A stretch of 64,000 nucleotides of DNA from Planctomycetaceae bacterium (GCA_015062085.1 SUVI01000003.1:1-64000), one strand, 5' to 3'. Shown: positions 9,822 through 19,390, numbered from the stretch's first letter. The notes: generated by a model not told the origin, from the sequence alone. Numbers and translations: made by a program.

Positions 9822-9897
9822 TCTTTTTTCTGATCAGGATCCCGAAAAATGCCTCCTTTTCATTCGCTCTTCCTTTCATTTTCATTCGCATTCCAGC

Positions 9898-12219
9898 TCA
9901 CTCCTCATTCCCCGGATCATCCTCACGAAAACGCAGTTTCGCCCGGAAATATCCGCATCCGGACGTTCCGACGACGATCTCATTCGGCAAAAATGGGTCG
10001 AACGCGACACATTCCGCACGGCGTGTCGGCAGTCCATCGGCGAGCACGTGCCAGGTTTTACCGTCATCCAGCGAGATCTGGACCGCCTGGCACCGAATGT
10101 GGTCATGGTACGGATGGTCCGTCGAAGCGAGCAGGATCCGTTCTGGACCTGCGGGATCCACGGCCGGCATGACCGCGCACGATTCCGGATCTTTCAGTAA
10201 ATGCGTCCAGCGGCATTCCTCCGGAGCGTTCGGATCGAAACGCCACAGACCGCCTTCATGAACCGGAGCCTTGAACGCCGCCAGCAGAACACGTCCGCGA
10301 CGATCCGCACAAATGCGTCCTGCGTTTTTGGGACCTCCGAGGAAGGTGAGGTCTTTTCCGTTTCGGGTCATCCAGAGCCCCTTCTTTCCAGAGACGAAAA
10401 AAGTCCGCTCTTTTCCCGGCACTGCCGCGATCCATCCGAAAGAGTCTTCCTCGTTCAGGAGCGTCCATTTTCGGCCGCCGTTCCGCGAATGAAAGAGTTT
10501 CCCGCAGAAAACGACCCAGACTTTTTCCGAATCGGACGGCGAAACGAAGATCCCCTTCGCCGTGCCGGAATTTCCATCCGGCAGTCCGCTTCCTTCGACA
10601 GCCAGCGGAGTCCATGGTCCAGACTGGTTCAGTCCGCCTTTCAGGACATTTCCGGAATTTCCACCCTGTCCCGTCGTAACGTAGACCGTCCCATCCTTCG
10701 CGAAGCTCGCGCAGTTCCCGCCACCCCAAGCTCCCGGTTTCTGCCCGTGGTACGACCAGGTCTTCATGAAATCATTCGATTCCCAGCACTTTCCTGCATC
10801 CATCGCGAGAAGAAGGCTCCGCCCTTCGTGGTACGGGTCAAAATGAGATCCGATCGAACAGAGGCCGGAATATCCGCGTCCTTTCCACGTCCAGTCCGTT
10901 CCGTCCTTCACCTGAATGCTCGTCAGGTCAGTCCAGTTTTCTCCGCCGTCAAAGGAGGCCAGGATGAACTCCGCTCCTGCGCCGTAGACCACATTTTCAT
11001 TTTGAGGATCCACGCTCAAGACCGTCACGCCGTAGCCGCTTGGATACGCCGTCTTGACAGGACGCCGAACGCCGTTCCACGGATCTTCCAGAATGACCCG
11101 CCACGAATCGCCTCCGTCGTCCGAGCGGTAAAATCTCGCTCCGTTCCACCCGGAATCGTTCGCGTAGAGGACTTTCGGAGCCGACGGACAGACGCAAAAT
11201 GCCTTGAATCGCGCCGAAAGATTGGGATCCGGCGTCGCGTGCAGTTTCAGACCATTCAGGCACGGCTTCCACGTTCTGCCTCCGTCCTCCGAGCGAAAGA
11301 TCCCGCCAGGAAGACAGTTCGCAGGCGTTCCGTCCTCATTTTTCTGCGGGCAGGCATTCAGGCTGACCCAAAAGACGTTCGGATCTTTCGGGTGCGCCGC
11401 GACACGTTCCACGTACCCGTGCGGCAGACCCGAGTTTGCCGGCTCCCACGTTTTCCCGCCATCTGCACTTCGGAAAACGCCCGTTTTGGAAACACCAGCC
11501 AAAATGATCTCCGACGAACCGGACGCAAAGACCGCGCTCACGATGTTTTTTTCGAGGGACGAGAGCTTCTTCCAGTTTTCTCCTCCGTCCCGGCTTTCCC
11601 AGACCGCTCCCCAAAGCGTTTCTTTTCCGGGAGAACTCCACTCCCTGCTGGAACCTCCGACGGCGATCAGATGCTCCGGATCATTCGGGTCGAAAAGCAC
11701 TTTCTCGATCGGTGCCGAGTAAGAGTACTTCGCGATAGGGGGAAATTCGCCGCCGCGCTTTTCGGTCCAGGTCTTCCCGCCGTCCTCACTCCGATACGGA
11801 CCACTCATCGTTCCGGCCCACACGACGTTCGGTTTTTCCGGATGAAACGTCGTGTCCCCGATCTCCGTCGAGAGAAAACCGAAGACCGGCTCCCAGCTCT
11901 CACCGCGATCCCGTGAAAGTCCGATCGAAAGCAAGTCGCCGCCGACCAAGAGATGCCGTCCATCAAATGGCGAGACCTGAACGGACGTCATCCAGCCGCC
12001 GCAGCCGGGTTCCCGAACCGGTTCCCATTTCGCAAAAGGAGTCTGTGCCTGAAGCGTCGGCATCCAGAAAAAGACGCCCGCCCAAAACGAAAAGTAAAGC
12101 AGAGACATCCCAAGCCAAAGCCGCAAAAATCGCAAGTCTGCGGAAGTTTTTCTGAATGTGTGCATTAAAAAATCATGAAACCGGGCAAAAAAAGACCAAA
12201 ATACACGTGATCCTTTCAT
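9898..12219 (-). CDS. Secreted Asp-box (VPS10/sortilin-type) beta-propeller, GH74-like
   Basis: 773 residues. The start at 12219 has CAGGAG six bases before ATG. An N-terminal hydrophobic segment (WLGMSLLYFSFWAGVFFW) acts as an anchor or signal. At least nine Asp-box motifs are visible, including SRDRGESWEP, SEDGGKTWTE, SADGGKTWEP, SDDGGDSWRV, SFDGGENWTD and SLDDGKTWHV, spread along the protein as expected for two stacked propellers. Family knowledge: this architecture occurs in GH74 xyloglucanases and in sortilin-like proteins. No catalytic Asp pair was assigned, so it may bind rather than cut glycan. Confidence 0.75.
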   Translation of the reverse strand: MKGSRVFWSFFARFHDFLMHTFRKTSADLRFLRLWLGMSLLYFSFWAGVFFWMPTLQAQTPFAKWEPVREPGCGGWMTSVQVSPFDGRHLLVGGDLLSIGLSRDRGESWEPVFGFLSTEIGDTTFHPEKPNVVWAGTMSGPYRSEDGGKTWTEKRGGEFPPIAKYSYSAPIEKVLFDPNDPEHLIAVGGSSREWSSPGKETLWGAVWESRDGGENWKKLSSLEKNIVSAVFASGSSEIILAGVSKTGVFRSADGGKTWEPANSGLPHGYVERVAAHPKDPNVFWVSLNACPQKNEDGTPANCLPGGIFRSEDGGRTWKPCLNGLKLHATPDPNLSARFKAFCVCPSAPKVLYANDSGWNGARFYRSDDGGDSWRVILEDPWNGVRRPVKTAYPSGYGVTVLSVDPQNENVVYGAGAEFILASFDGGENWTDLTSIQVKDGTDWTWKGRGYSGLCSIGSHFDPYHEGRSLLLAMDAGKCWESNDFMKTWSYHGQKPGAWGGGNCASFAKDGTVYVTTGQGGNSGNVLKGGLNQSGPWTPLAVEGSGLPDGNSGTAKGIFVSPSDSEKVWVVFCGKLFHSRNGGRKWTLLNEEDSFGWIAAVPGKERTFFVSGKKGLWMTRNGKDLTFLGGPKNAGRICADRRGRVLLAAFKAPVHEGGLWRFDPNAPEECRWTHLLKDPESCAVMPAVDPAGPERILLASTDHPYHDHIRCQAVQISLDDGKTWHVLADGLPTRRAECVAFDPFLPNEIVVGTSGCGYFRAKLRFREDDPGNEE

Positions 12220-12431
12220 GAAAATCTCCTGAAACGGGATAAAAAACGGCGGGAAGGCAGGAAAACAGGGCCGGGATCAGCAAAATGTCCAAACTCTTTT
12301 CCATTTTAGCATACGGTCCTTTTCGTGTCAAGTACCGTCCTTCAAACATTCCGATAATCATTCTGATAAACATTCCGGAGGCTTTTCCACAGCACTTCCG
12401 CCTGAAGTTTGATTTTTTTGTTTACCGGACC

Positions 12432-12459
12432 TTGAAAAAAAGTCATTCTATGGTAAAAT
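12432..12459 (+). promoter_or_regulatory. Sigma70-like promoter of rsmA
   Basis: TTGAAA (12432-12437) and TAAAAT (12454-12459) have a 16-base spacer, in the 314-base gap before rsmA. Nothing else is seen in that gap. Confidence 0.6.
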
Positions 12460-12533
12460 AGAGTGCATTCGTTAGAGAAACTTTTTCACGAAAGGAAAAC
12501 CGTCGGTCACAGACCCGCGGGAAATGAGATTTT

Positions 12534-13469
12534 ATGCAGGACCAGACACTCAAATTTTTACTTCGCCGTTTCGAGGAAGCGGGAATTTCACCGAAGCACA
12601 AACTGGGACAGAATTTCCTCATGGACCAGAACCTTCTGAAGCTGGTAGTACGCAGTGCCGACATCCAGCCAACGGACATCATTCTGGAGGTCGGGACCGG
12701 AACGGGCGGGCTGACGGTGCAGATGGCGCCGCTAGCGCGTCACGTTTTGACGGTGGAACTGGATCCCCAGCTTTTCCAGCTCGCCGGCGAAGAGCTTTTC
12801 TCGTGTGAAAACGTCACGATGCTGAATCAGGACATTCTCAAGAACAAAAACCGCCTGAATCCGGCCGTCATGGAGCAGATCGAGGCGCTGCGGGCACAGT
12901 ATCCCGATGCGGATCTGAAACTCGTGGCGAATTTGCCGTACAGTGTCGCGACCCCCATCATGACGAACCTGCTCGCACTTCCGGATCCACCGAAATCCAT
13001 GACGGTCCTGATCCAGAAAGAGGTCGGCGAGCGCATGATGGCAGAGCCGAACACGAAAGATTACGGCGCGCTTTCCCTTTGGTGTCAGTGTCAGGCGGAT
13101 GTCCGGATCGTGCGCATCATTCCGCCGGGAGTCTTTTTCCCGCCGCCCAAAGTCTACTCTGCCATCGTTCACCTTGAGTACCGGTCGGAGAAACGTGCGA
13201 AAGTTACCGACCTGCACCGATGGCATGAATTCATCCGCGCAATGTTCTTCCATCGCCGAAAGTTCCTCCGCAGCGAGCTGATCTCCTGCTTCAAGAATCA
13301 GCTGGGAAAATCCGACGTGGATCTCATTCTCGACAAAATGGGTCTCAAACCGGAAACGCGTGCCGAGCAGCTGGATCTAGAGACGATGCTGAAACTCTGC
13401 GACACGAGCTACGAGATCGCCGAGGCTAAAAAGAACGCCGGACCCGCGGATCACGTACCGGTCCGCTAA
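12534..13469 (+). CDS. rsmA: 16S rRNA (adenine1518/1519-N6)-dimethyltransferase
   Basis: 311 residues, usual size for KsgA/RsmA. It dimethylates two adenines in the 3' hairpin of 16S rRNA using SAM during small-subunit maturation. KHKLGQNFLMDQ (22-33) is the family's N-terminal signature. SAM motif I is LEVGTGTGGL (51-60), the acidic motif is TVELDP, and the catalytic NLPY is at 133-136. A short C-terminal helical domain follows. It is apparently monocistronic, with its own promoter and a terminator shared with the convergent lipoprotein gene. Confidence 0.93.
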   Translation: MQDQTLKFLLRRFEEAGISPKHKLGQNFLMDQNLLKLVVRSADIQPTDIILEVGTGTGGLTVQMAPLARHVLTVELDPQLFQLAGEELFSCENVTMLNQDILKNKNRLNPAVMEQIEALRAQYPDADLKLVANLPYSVATPIMTNLLALPDPPKSMTVLIQKEVGERMMAEPNTKDYGALSLWCQCQADVRIVRIIPPGVFFPPPKVYSAIVHLEYRSEKRAKVTDLHRWHEFIRAMFFHRRKFLRSELISCFKNQLGKSDVDLILDKMGLKPETRAEQLDLETMLKLCDTSYEIAEAKKNAGPADHVPVR

Positions 13470-13516
13470 GCAGTCTTTCGCGGTAAAAGCAGGACATGCG
13501 AGTGGAAAAGACGCAA

Positions 13517-13554
13517 AAAACGGGAACTTCAGATTTTTTTGAAGCTCCCGTTTT
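13517..13554. terminator. Bidirectional terminator between rsmA and lipoprotein gene
   Basis: AAAACGGGAACTTC (13517-13530) pairs with GAAGCTCCCGTTTT (13541-13554), with A and T runs on the outer sides serving both convergent genes. Confidence 0.8.
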
Positions 13555-13588
13555 TCATGCAATGTTTGGGGTCGTTGATCCGTTTCGG

Positions 13589-14263
13589 TCAGAAATCGAC
13601 TTCAAACCGACTGTAGGGTACGAACTGCTTGCTGATGTAGTTGCCGAGACGCAGAATGTACTCACGCTGGAAATCAAATTCACTTTTGTCGGTCGCGGAG
13701 ACCACGTTATTTCGCGGGTAAATGTACTCGGCAAGCGAATCCGGCTGGTAGACGATATCGCCGGTCTTCACGTCGATGAGCTGGACGTTCACGTTTGCGT
13801 GTCCCTGCCAGACGTTGGTCCCTGCGATATGATTGTATCCGAGCAGATCCACCGCGACGACCTGATCCGCCCCAACAGCCTTTCCGATCTCAACAAAATC
13901 GGTCTCTGCGTGCATTCCGTCGCTGTACTCCTGGATCCGGTCATGCGGAATGAGGGTGATCTTCTCGCGTTTCTTTTTCTTGAAATTCTTAAGTCCCAAT
14001 CCGATCTTCACATTCAAAACGCGCGCCAGTTCATTGGAAACGTCCCCGTACTGGTAGGTCGTAGATGCTCTCGGACGGACGATGACAGCAACTTTACCTT
14101 CCATCTCCATACACGGAGGATCAAGATTATCGCCTTTGATTCCGTGTATTAAAACCCCAAGTGCCTGCCCGCATCCGGTCACACACGTGAGGCAGAGTGC
14201 CGCCAAAAGGAAAAAACAAAGGGAACGGCGTCCCAAAACAAAACGTGAAGCGGAAGGATCCAT
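13589..14263 (-). CDS. Hypothetical secreted lipoprotein
   Basis: 224 residues. The start at 14263 has GAGGAATTTCC before ATG. The N-terminus carries a basic segment, a hydrophobic stretch (LCFFLLAALCLTC) and a lipobox ending at VTGC, so lipidation at Cys31 is likely. The mature part is a mixed alpha/beta domain with phrases KVAVIVRP and GADQVVAVDLLGYN. It resembles planctomycete lipoproteins of unknown role, and no enzyme motif is visible. Transcription is opposite to the topoisomerase gene upstream. Confidence 0.75.
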   Translation of the reverse strand: MDPSASRFVLGRRSLCFFLLAALCLTCVTGCGQALGVLIHGIKGDNLDPPCMEMEGKVAVIVRPRASTTYQYGDVSNELARVLNVKIGLGLKNFKKKKREKITLIPHDRIQEYSDGMHAETDFVEIGKAVGADQVVAVDLLGYNHIAGTNVWQGHANVNVQLIDVKTGDIVYQPDSLAEYIYPRNNVVSATDKSEFDFQREYILRLGNYISKQFVPYSRFEVDF

Positions 14264-14444
14264 GGAAATTCCTCAACCTAACTGGAACACGAAGTCCGAA
14301 ACGCACGAACTTCTTCCTGCTTTCCAAAAAAACACTGTACGTATCACTTTAGCAAAATTTCCCATTCCCCGCAATAGCATTTTCGTTTTTTGGAGCACAA
14401 AAGGAGGCACAAAAGCCCAATTTTCCGAAAAAATTTCCCGGCTC

Positions 14445-14472
14445 TTGAAAAAAATCTGAAATATGGTATAAT
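14445..14472 (+). promoter_or_regulatory. Strong sigma70-like promoter ahead of top6A leader
   Basis: TTGAAA (14445-14450), a 16-base spacer and a consensus TATAAT (14467-14472). The next gene on this strand is top6A, 476 bases further, so its leader would contain repeat copy B and a 16-bp tandem array. Confidence 0.65.
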
Positions 14473-14493
14473 CGGCAGCGAGATTTGAATTTT

Positions 14494-14761
14494 GGCTCTT
14501 CCGGAAAGTGCGTACCGATCCGATCCGATCTTACCACTGAGAGCACAGAAGAGGCTCAGAAACACACTGAAAAGAATGGGATGGGAGGGTTCCCTGACAC
14601 GAATTTCACGAAAAACACGAAAAGACGCAAATGAATTTTTTTAAATTTAAAAATGGTCGCGTGATCTGTTTTTTTGCTGCTTTTTGTGTTAAGATCCGTG
14701 TTTCTCTGTGAGTTTTCAGTGTCTTCAGTGGTAAAACTGGTACGCAGCTGCCGGATGAACC
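14494..14761 (+). repeat. MITE-like palindromic repeat, copy B (reference copy)
   Basis: 268 bp. The left end GCTCTTCCGGAAAGTGCGTACC is the imperfect inverted match of the right end GGTACGCAGCTGCCGGATGAAC. Inner blocks also pair: TTACCACTGA near the left with TCAGTGGTAA near the right, and ACACGAAAAG with CTTTTTGTGT flanking an AT-rich centre. No open frame is conserved between copies. Confidence 0.8.
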
Positions 14762-14800
14762 TGAAATTTTCCATTTCCCTTAACCAGAAAACTTTCCGCC

Positions 14801-14912
14801 GAACAGATCCCGTTTTGAACAGATCCCGTTTTGAACAGATCCCGTTTTGAACAGATCCCGTTTTGAACAGATCCCGTTTTGAACAGATCCCGTTTTGAAC
14901 AGATTTCGTTCC
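14801..14912 (+). repeat. 16-bp tandem repeat, 7 units, upstream of top6A
   Basis: GAACAGATCCCGTTTT is repeated six times exactly, with a seventh degenerate unit, ending 36 bases before the top6A start. There are no spacers, so it is not a CRISPR array. Confidence 0.9.
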
Positions 14913-14948
14913 GAACGCATTTTGTTCTGCTGAAAACAAAACAGACTC

Positions 14949-16160
14949 ATGGCCAAAAAACGCACATCAAAAACCTCGTCCCAGCCACAGCCGTCACCGT
15001 TGATGATGATGGACGCCAAACCGCCAAAAGCAGCGAAACTTACCGAAAAAGACATCCGCACAGTCGAAAAGATCAAACTCCTTGCCGGCAGTGTTGCCAT
15101 GAGTGCTGAGGAACGTGAGGATCCGCTCATCCAGATCCCCTCCCGCTCACTCTCGAACGTCTGGTTCAATGAGCTGGACCGGATCATCGAAATGGGCGAA
15201 AAAACGACGTCGCGTACCCTCTTCAATCTCTCGCAGGCCCGCAGTTTCATGCAGACGCTTCTCATCGCGGAAGGCGCGAACCAGCTCATCAGCCAGGGTA
15301 AAACGCTCAGCATCCGTGGTATGTACTACCAGGCGAAGCACACGATCAAGGGCGTAAAGGAAGAAACGTTCAACGATCAGTCCGAAAGCGACCCCATCAT
15401 CGAGGATCTGGAGGTCATCCTCTCCACGTTGCGCGAGGAACTTCATCTTTACGCACAGAAACGCGGCGACATGGTCGGCAACATCACCATCATCGACCGC
15501 GGCGACCGGATCGACTGTTCCCGAATGGGGTCCGGCGGCTACGGGATCCCGTCGATCGTCGAGCCGGAAGTCATCACGCTGGATCCGAAACTCTGCAAGG
15601 CCGATTTCGTTCTCCATGTCGAAAAAGACACCGTCTGGCAGCGCTTCAATGAAGACAAATTCTGGAAGAAGCACAACTGCATCCTGACCCACGGCGGAGG
15701 GCAGCCGTCACGCGGAGTCCGGCGCCTTCTGTACCGTCTGAATCGGGAACTTGGCCTCCCGATCTACTGCCTGCTCGATAATGACCCGTGGGGGTACTAC
15801 ATTTACTCCGTCATCAAGCAGGGGTCGATCAACCTGGCATTTGAGTCCAAACGAATGGCTGTTCCGGAAGCGCGGTTCATCGGGATCCGTTCGGACGACT
15901 ACGAGCTGTGCGGACTGTCGCCGAGCGTTACGATCGCCCTGAACGACAATGACCGAAAGCGCGCAAAGCAGATCGCGGATTACCCGTGGTTCGCAGACAA
16001 AAAAGAATGGCAGGAAGAGATCGCAAAGATGCTCAAGCACGGCTTCAAAATGGAGGTCGAATCGCTCATCAGTAAAGGGATCACGTACGTGACGGACATT
16101 TACGCCCCGCAGAAGATCCAGATGATCCGCGACGGACACCCCGATGCGTGTCTTGACTGA
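14949..16160 (+). CDS. top6A: Topoisomerase VI A subunit / Spo11-like protein
   Basis: 403 residues. Family knowledge: with the B subunit it makes ATP-dependent double-strand breaks through a tyrosine to relax DNA. The catalytic Tyr is in SIRGMYYQAKHT (Tyr126 or Tyr127). The Toprim domain shows Glu225 in LHVEKDTVW and LLDNDPWGYYIY with Asp277 and Asp279, all metal ligands. Residues 1-30 are a basic Ser/Pro/Lys tail. No clear ribosome binding site precedes the ATG. No B subunit is in the window, although in many genomes A and B are adjacent. It sits behind a repeat-rich leader. Confidence 0.88.
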   Translation: MAKKRTSKTSSQPQPSPLMMMDAKPPKAAKLTEKDIRTVEKIKLLAGSVAMSAEEREDPLIQIPSRSLSNVWFNELDRIIEMGEKTTSRTLFNLSQARSFMQTLLIAEGANQLISQGKTLSIRGMYYQAKHTIKGVKEETFNDQSESDPIIEDLEVILSTLREELHLYAQKRGDMVGNITIIDRGDRIDCSRMGSGGYGIPSIVEPEVITLDPKLCKADFVLHVEKDTVWQRFNEDKFWKKHNCILTHGGGQPSRGVRRLLYRLNRELGLPIYCLLDNDPWGYYIYSVIKQGSINLAFESKRMAVPEARFIGIRSDDYELCGLSPSVTIALNDNDRKRAKQIADYPWFADKKEWQEEIAKMLKHGFKMEVESLISKGITYVTDIYAPQKIQMIRDGHPDACLD

Positions 16161-16226
16161 GTTTTGCGCATTTTAGCACGGAGGATCTGATTTTAAACAC
16201 AAAAGGTCCCCCAAAAATATAAATTT

Positions 16227-16269
16227 CACGAAAGGATCTCCATTTTTTAAGATCCTTTCGTGTTTTTTT
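16227..16269 (+). terminator. Terminator of top6A
   Basis: CACGAAAGGATCT (16227-16239) pairs perfectly with AGATCCTTTCGTG (16250-16262), followed by seven T. Confidence 0.85.
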
Positions 16270-16318
16270 GTGTTTTTCCTGAAATTCGCGTCAGGGGGAT
16301 CCCCTAGCAGAGGCTCCA

Positions 16319-17446
16319 CTATTTTTCCATCTTGGGGATCGGTGGAGCGGGGATCGCGCCGATGAGACGCTGAACGATCATGTCGTTCGTCATTCCCTCG
16401 GCCTGAGCCTGAAAATTCACGCTCAAACGATGCCGCAGTACCGGGACCGCCACACGCCGAATGTCGTCGATCGAAACGGAAAAGCGTCCGTCCATTGCCG
16501 CGATCGCCTTTCCTCCTTGAATGAGAAACTGCCCCGCACGCGGTCCCGCCCCCCAATCGACGAGGTCACGGATGAATGACGGCGCAGATTCATCTTTCGG
16601 CCGGGTCGCACGCACCAGCGACGTCACGTACTTCACGATGTACTGACTCACCGCCACAGAATTCACCAGTTTCTGAATATTCGAGATCGCTTTGGCAGAA
16701 AGGATCTTCCGAACTTCGACTTTCTCCCGGCGCGTCGTCTGCGAAAGGATCCGTTCCTCCTCCTCACGCGCAGGATAGTCGATCCGAATGTTGAACATGA
16801 ATCGGTCCAGCTGTGCCTCGGGGAGCGGGTAAGTCCCTTCCTGCTCGATCGGGTTTTGCGTCGCGATCGTAAAAAACGGATCCGGAAGCGCGTACGTATG
16901 CTGACCGACCGTCACTTCCCGTTCCTGCATCGCCTGAAGCAGCGCAGACTGCGTCTTCGGCGGCGTTCGGTTGATCTCGTCCGCGAGAAGTACGTTCGTA
17001 AAGATCGGGCCTTCCACAAAACGGAAATTTCGCCGTCCATTCTCGTCCTCATCCAGCACATTCGTTCCGGTAATGTCTGACGGCATCAGGTCCGGCGTGA
17101 ACTGGATGCGCTTGAAATCCACGTCCAAGATCCGCGACAAAGTACTGACCATCAGCGTCTTCGCCAGGCCGGGAACTCCCTCCAGAAGACAGTGTCCGCG
17201 CGTGAAAATGGCTGCAAAAAGCTGTTCGATGACCTCTTCCTGTCCCACGATGATCTTCTGCAGTTCCTCCTTCATCATCTTCTGCTGCTGGGAGAATTCT
17301 TGAAGAACATCTGCGAGATTTCTCCCTTTCGACACAGAAACGCCGACGGAAGAAACAGACGGATCAGCCTCCGAAACGGATCCCGCAGGAAGCGGAGGAG
17401 GTGCCGGTACATCCGGCGGAAGTGGAGGATTGGATGGATCGGGCAT
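16319..17446 (-). CDS. MoxR-family AAA+ ATPase
   Basis: 375 residues. The start at 17446 (MPDPSNPP) has AAGGAA upstream; the longer frame is rejected. A Pro-rich N-terminal tail (~30 residues) precedes the AAA core: Walker A GVPGLAKT, Walker B-like VLLADEINRTPPKTQSALL, sensor 1 ATQNPIEQEGTYPLPEAQLDRF and the C-terminal lid domain. Family knowledge: MoxR ATPases act as chaperones with DUF58 or von Willebrand partners, which usually follow in an operon. None follows here, because top6A is convergent. Confidence 0.9.
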   Translation of the reverse strand: MPDPSNPPLPPDVPAPPPLPAGSVSEADPSVSSVGVSVSKGRNLADVLQEFSQQQKMMKEELQKIIVGQEEVIEQLFAAIFTRGHCLLEGVPGLAKTLMVSTLSRILDVDFKRIQFTPDLMPSDITGTNVLDEDENGRRNFRFVEGPIFTNVLLADEINRTPPKTQSALLQAMQEREVTVGQHTYALPDPFFTIATQNPIEQEGTYPLPEAQLDRFMFNIRIDYPAREEEERILSQTTRREKVEVRKILSAKAISNIQKLVNSVAVSQYIVKYVTSLVRATRPKDESAPSFIRDLVDWGAGPRAGQFLIQGGKAIAAMDGRFSVSIDDIRRVAVPVLRHRLSVNFQAQAEGMTNDMIVQRLIGAIPAPPIPKMEK

Positions 17447-17580
17447 GACGGAAATTCCTTCAGCAGGTCTGCAAACAAAAGGAACAAAAGGAACAAAACG
17501 AACGAAACGCTCACCATAAACGTTTCCATAAAAAGATTTTAGCAAAAAATCTGCCGTCTGTCAAGAGAACAAAAAAACGG

Positions 17581-17832
17581 TCCTTCCTTCCAAAAAGTGC
17601 GTACCGATCCAGAAATGTTTTACCACTGAAAACGCGGAAGAGGCACTGAAACACACTGAAAAGAAAGGGAACGTGTCCTGACACGAATTTCTCGAAAGAC
17701 GCGAAAAGACACGAATATTGTTTTTAAAAAATTTTAAAAACATTTCGTGAGATCCGCGTTTTTTTGTGCTTTTCGTGTTTAAAATCAGTGTTTCTCTGTG
17801 CCCCTTTCTGTGCTCTCAGTGGTAAATTTGAT
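17581..17832 (+). repeat. MITE-like palindromic repeat, copy C
   Basis: Carries AAAAAGTGCGTACCGATCC, TTTTACCACTGAAAACGC, TCCTGACACGAATTTC and TTTCTCTGTG blocks in the same order as copy B. The right terminal repeat is lost. It occupies the 500-base gap upstream of the MoxR gene. Confidence 0.7.
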
Positions 17833-17858
17833 GCGCCGCTTCTTTAATTTGCTATTTT

Positions 17859-17905
17859 GTGAATTTCACGTTTTTCGTGAATTTCACGTTTTTCGTGAAT
17901 TTCGT
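17859..17905 (+). repeat. 18-bp tandem repeat downstream of copy C
   Basis: GTGAATTTCACGTTTTTC twice, then a partial third unit. Each unit is itself palindromic (GTGAATTTCAC). Confidence 0.7.
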
Positions 17906-17946
17906 ATTCGAAAATCAGCAGATCAGCGCATCTCTTTCAAAAAACG

Positions 17947-19260
17947 TCAGTCTTCCAGCATGATCTCGTTTTCCACGAGCTGCTCAAACGTCTGCCGTTT
18001 GCGGATACAGACCGGTTTCCCGCCGCGAATGAGGACTTCGGCCGCGTAAAGTTTCGAATTGTAGTTCGACCCCATAACGAAACCGTACGCTCCGGCTCCT
18101 CCCATGACGAGCACGTCGCCGGTCCAGGCTCTCGGCATCTCGCGCGTTACGACGAAACCGCCTTCTTCCTGCGTAAAAACGTCTCCCGATTCACACAGCG
18201 GACCGCACACGACGGCATTGACCATCGGACGTTCTTCTTCCGGATCACCATTGAGCGGACAGATCGCCATCGGATGATAGGAACCGTAGAGCATCGGACG
18301 CGCCAGCGTGTTGAATCCGGCATCGAGAAGGTAGAAAAGATCCGTCCCCCCCTGCGTTTTCACCGCCCGGACTTCCGAAAGCATGAATCCGCTTTCCGCC
18401 GCAAGATAGCGTCCCGGCTCGATCTCCAGCGTGATGGGCGTCTGGTTCATCTGCTCGATCTCACAGCGCGTTTTATCCCAAAGCGCGTAGTATTTCTCGA
18501 TGTCGACGTACTCATCACTCTCCCGGTAGACGGTGGGCAGACCGCCGCCGGTGCTGATCGTGTGGACAGAGCTTCCGACGGTCATCGCAAAATCCTTCAT
18601 CGCAGAACAGCACTGCGCAAGGTGTTCAAAATCCGTTCCCGACCCAATGTGGATGTGCAGTCCCGTGATCATCAGACCGTACCGGCCGGCGACTGCCAGA
18701 GCAGTGGGAATATCCTGGTACCAGATACCGTGTTTCGAGAGGGGTCCGCCCGTGTTCGTTTTCTGGCTGTGGCCATGACCAAAACCGGGATTGATCCGCA
18801 GGGTGATCTCGACAGGGTATTCCGTATCGGGACACGCATTCATCGCCTTTCCGAGCTGGTGGATCATGTCGATCGACCCGCAGTTGACGTGGATACCGTA
18901 CTTCACACACAGCTCCAGCGCATCCCGGTCGAAAATGTCTGCGGTGTAGACGATCTCCGGGATCTCATCTTCCGTTTCCGGATGGGGTTTGAAACCGGCT
19001 TTCAGAGCGCGGAGGATCTCCATTGCGCTGACCGCATCGACCTTCGCGCCCGCACGATGCAGGATCTGCAGGATCGCGAGATTGCTGCACGCTTTCTGCG
19101 CGTAGCGGACGACATCAAACCGTTCCAGCTCCTTAAGCTGGGAAAGGATCCGCGCTTCATCATACACATAAAGCGGCGTCCCGAACTCACCGACGAGGTC
19201 TGCGATCTTCACGCCGGCGATCTCCTTCATGATCGGCGTCATTTTCACTGGTTCTGGCAT
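17947..19260 (-). CDS. lysA: Diaminopimelate decarboxylase
   Basis: 437 residues. It converts meso-diaminopimelate to L-lysine with PLP in the cytosol. The start at 19260 has AAAGGAT nine bases upstream. PLP lysine Lys56 is in RYAQKACSN (normally YALKAN), a typical fold-III alanine-racemase barrel. HIHIGSGTD (202-210) and the Gly-rich STGGGLP help hold the cofactor. EIEPGRYLA and VCGPLCESGD supply substrate and interface residues. The substitution YAQKAC is unusual but leaves the lysine. Specificity for DAP over ornithine or arginine is inferred from overall similarity. Confidence 0.88.
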   Translation of the reverse strand: MPEPVKMTPIMKEIAGVKIADLVGEFGTPLYVYDEARILSQLKELERFDVVRYAQKACSNLAILQILHRAGAKVDAVSAMEILRALKAGFKPHPETEDEIPEIVYTADIFDRDALELCVKYGIHVNCGSIDMIHQLGKAMNACPDTEYPVEITLRINPGFGHGHSQKTNTGGPLSKHGIWYQDIPTALAVAGRYGLMITGLHIHIGSGTDFEHLAQCCSAMKDFAMTVGSSVHTISTGGGLPTVYRESDEYVDIEKYYALWDKTRCEIEQMNQTPITLEIEPGRYLAAESGFMLSEVRAVKTQGGTDLFYLLDAGFNTLARPMLYGSYHPMAICPLNGDPEEERPMVNAVVCGPLCESGDVFTQEEGGFVVTREMPRAWTGDVLVMGGAGAYGFVMGSNYNSKLYAAEVLIRGGKPVCIRKRQTFEQLVENEIMLED

Positions 19261-19330
19261 TTTTTATCCTTTCACTCGGAAAAGGGGGAATAGGTCAAGA
19301 AAACCCATTCCCCCTCTCAAAAAACCATAA

Positions 19331-19368
19331 AAAAATCGCCTGCCCTAACGACCTAGCAAGCGATTTTT
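19331..19368 (-). terminator. Terminator of the tRNA-Gln transcript
   Basis: On the minus strand AAAAATCGC and GCGATTTTT pair around an 18-20-base loop, followed by further T. Confidence 0.7.
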
Positions 19369-19390
19369 AACGTGCGCTCCGAAACGACGA

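Noticed and set aside
10201..11916. 571-codon plus-strand frame opposite the Asp-box propeller
   Set aside because: Antisense shadow with Arg/Pro/Ser-rich composition; the minus-strand gene shows nine Asp boxes.
14801..14912. CRISPR array
   Set aside because: Units are contiguous with no spacers and there are no cas genes.
14556..14939. Minus-strand frame over copy B and the 16-bp array
   Set aside because: Made of the dispersed repeat and tandem units; similar frames appear at every copy and none is conserved.
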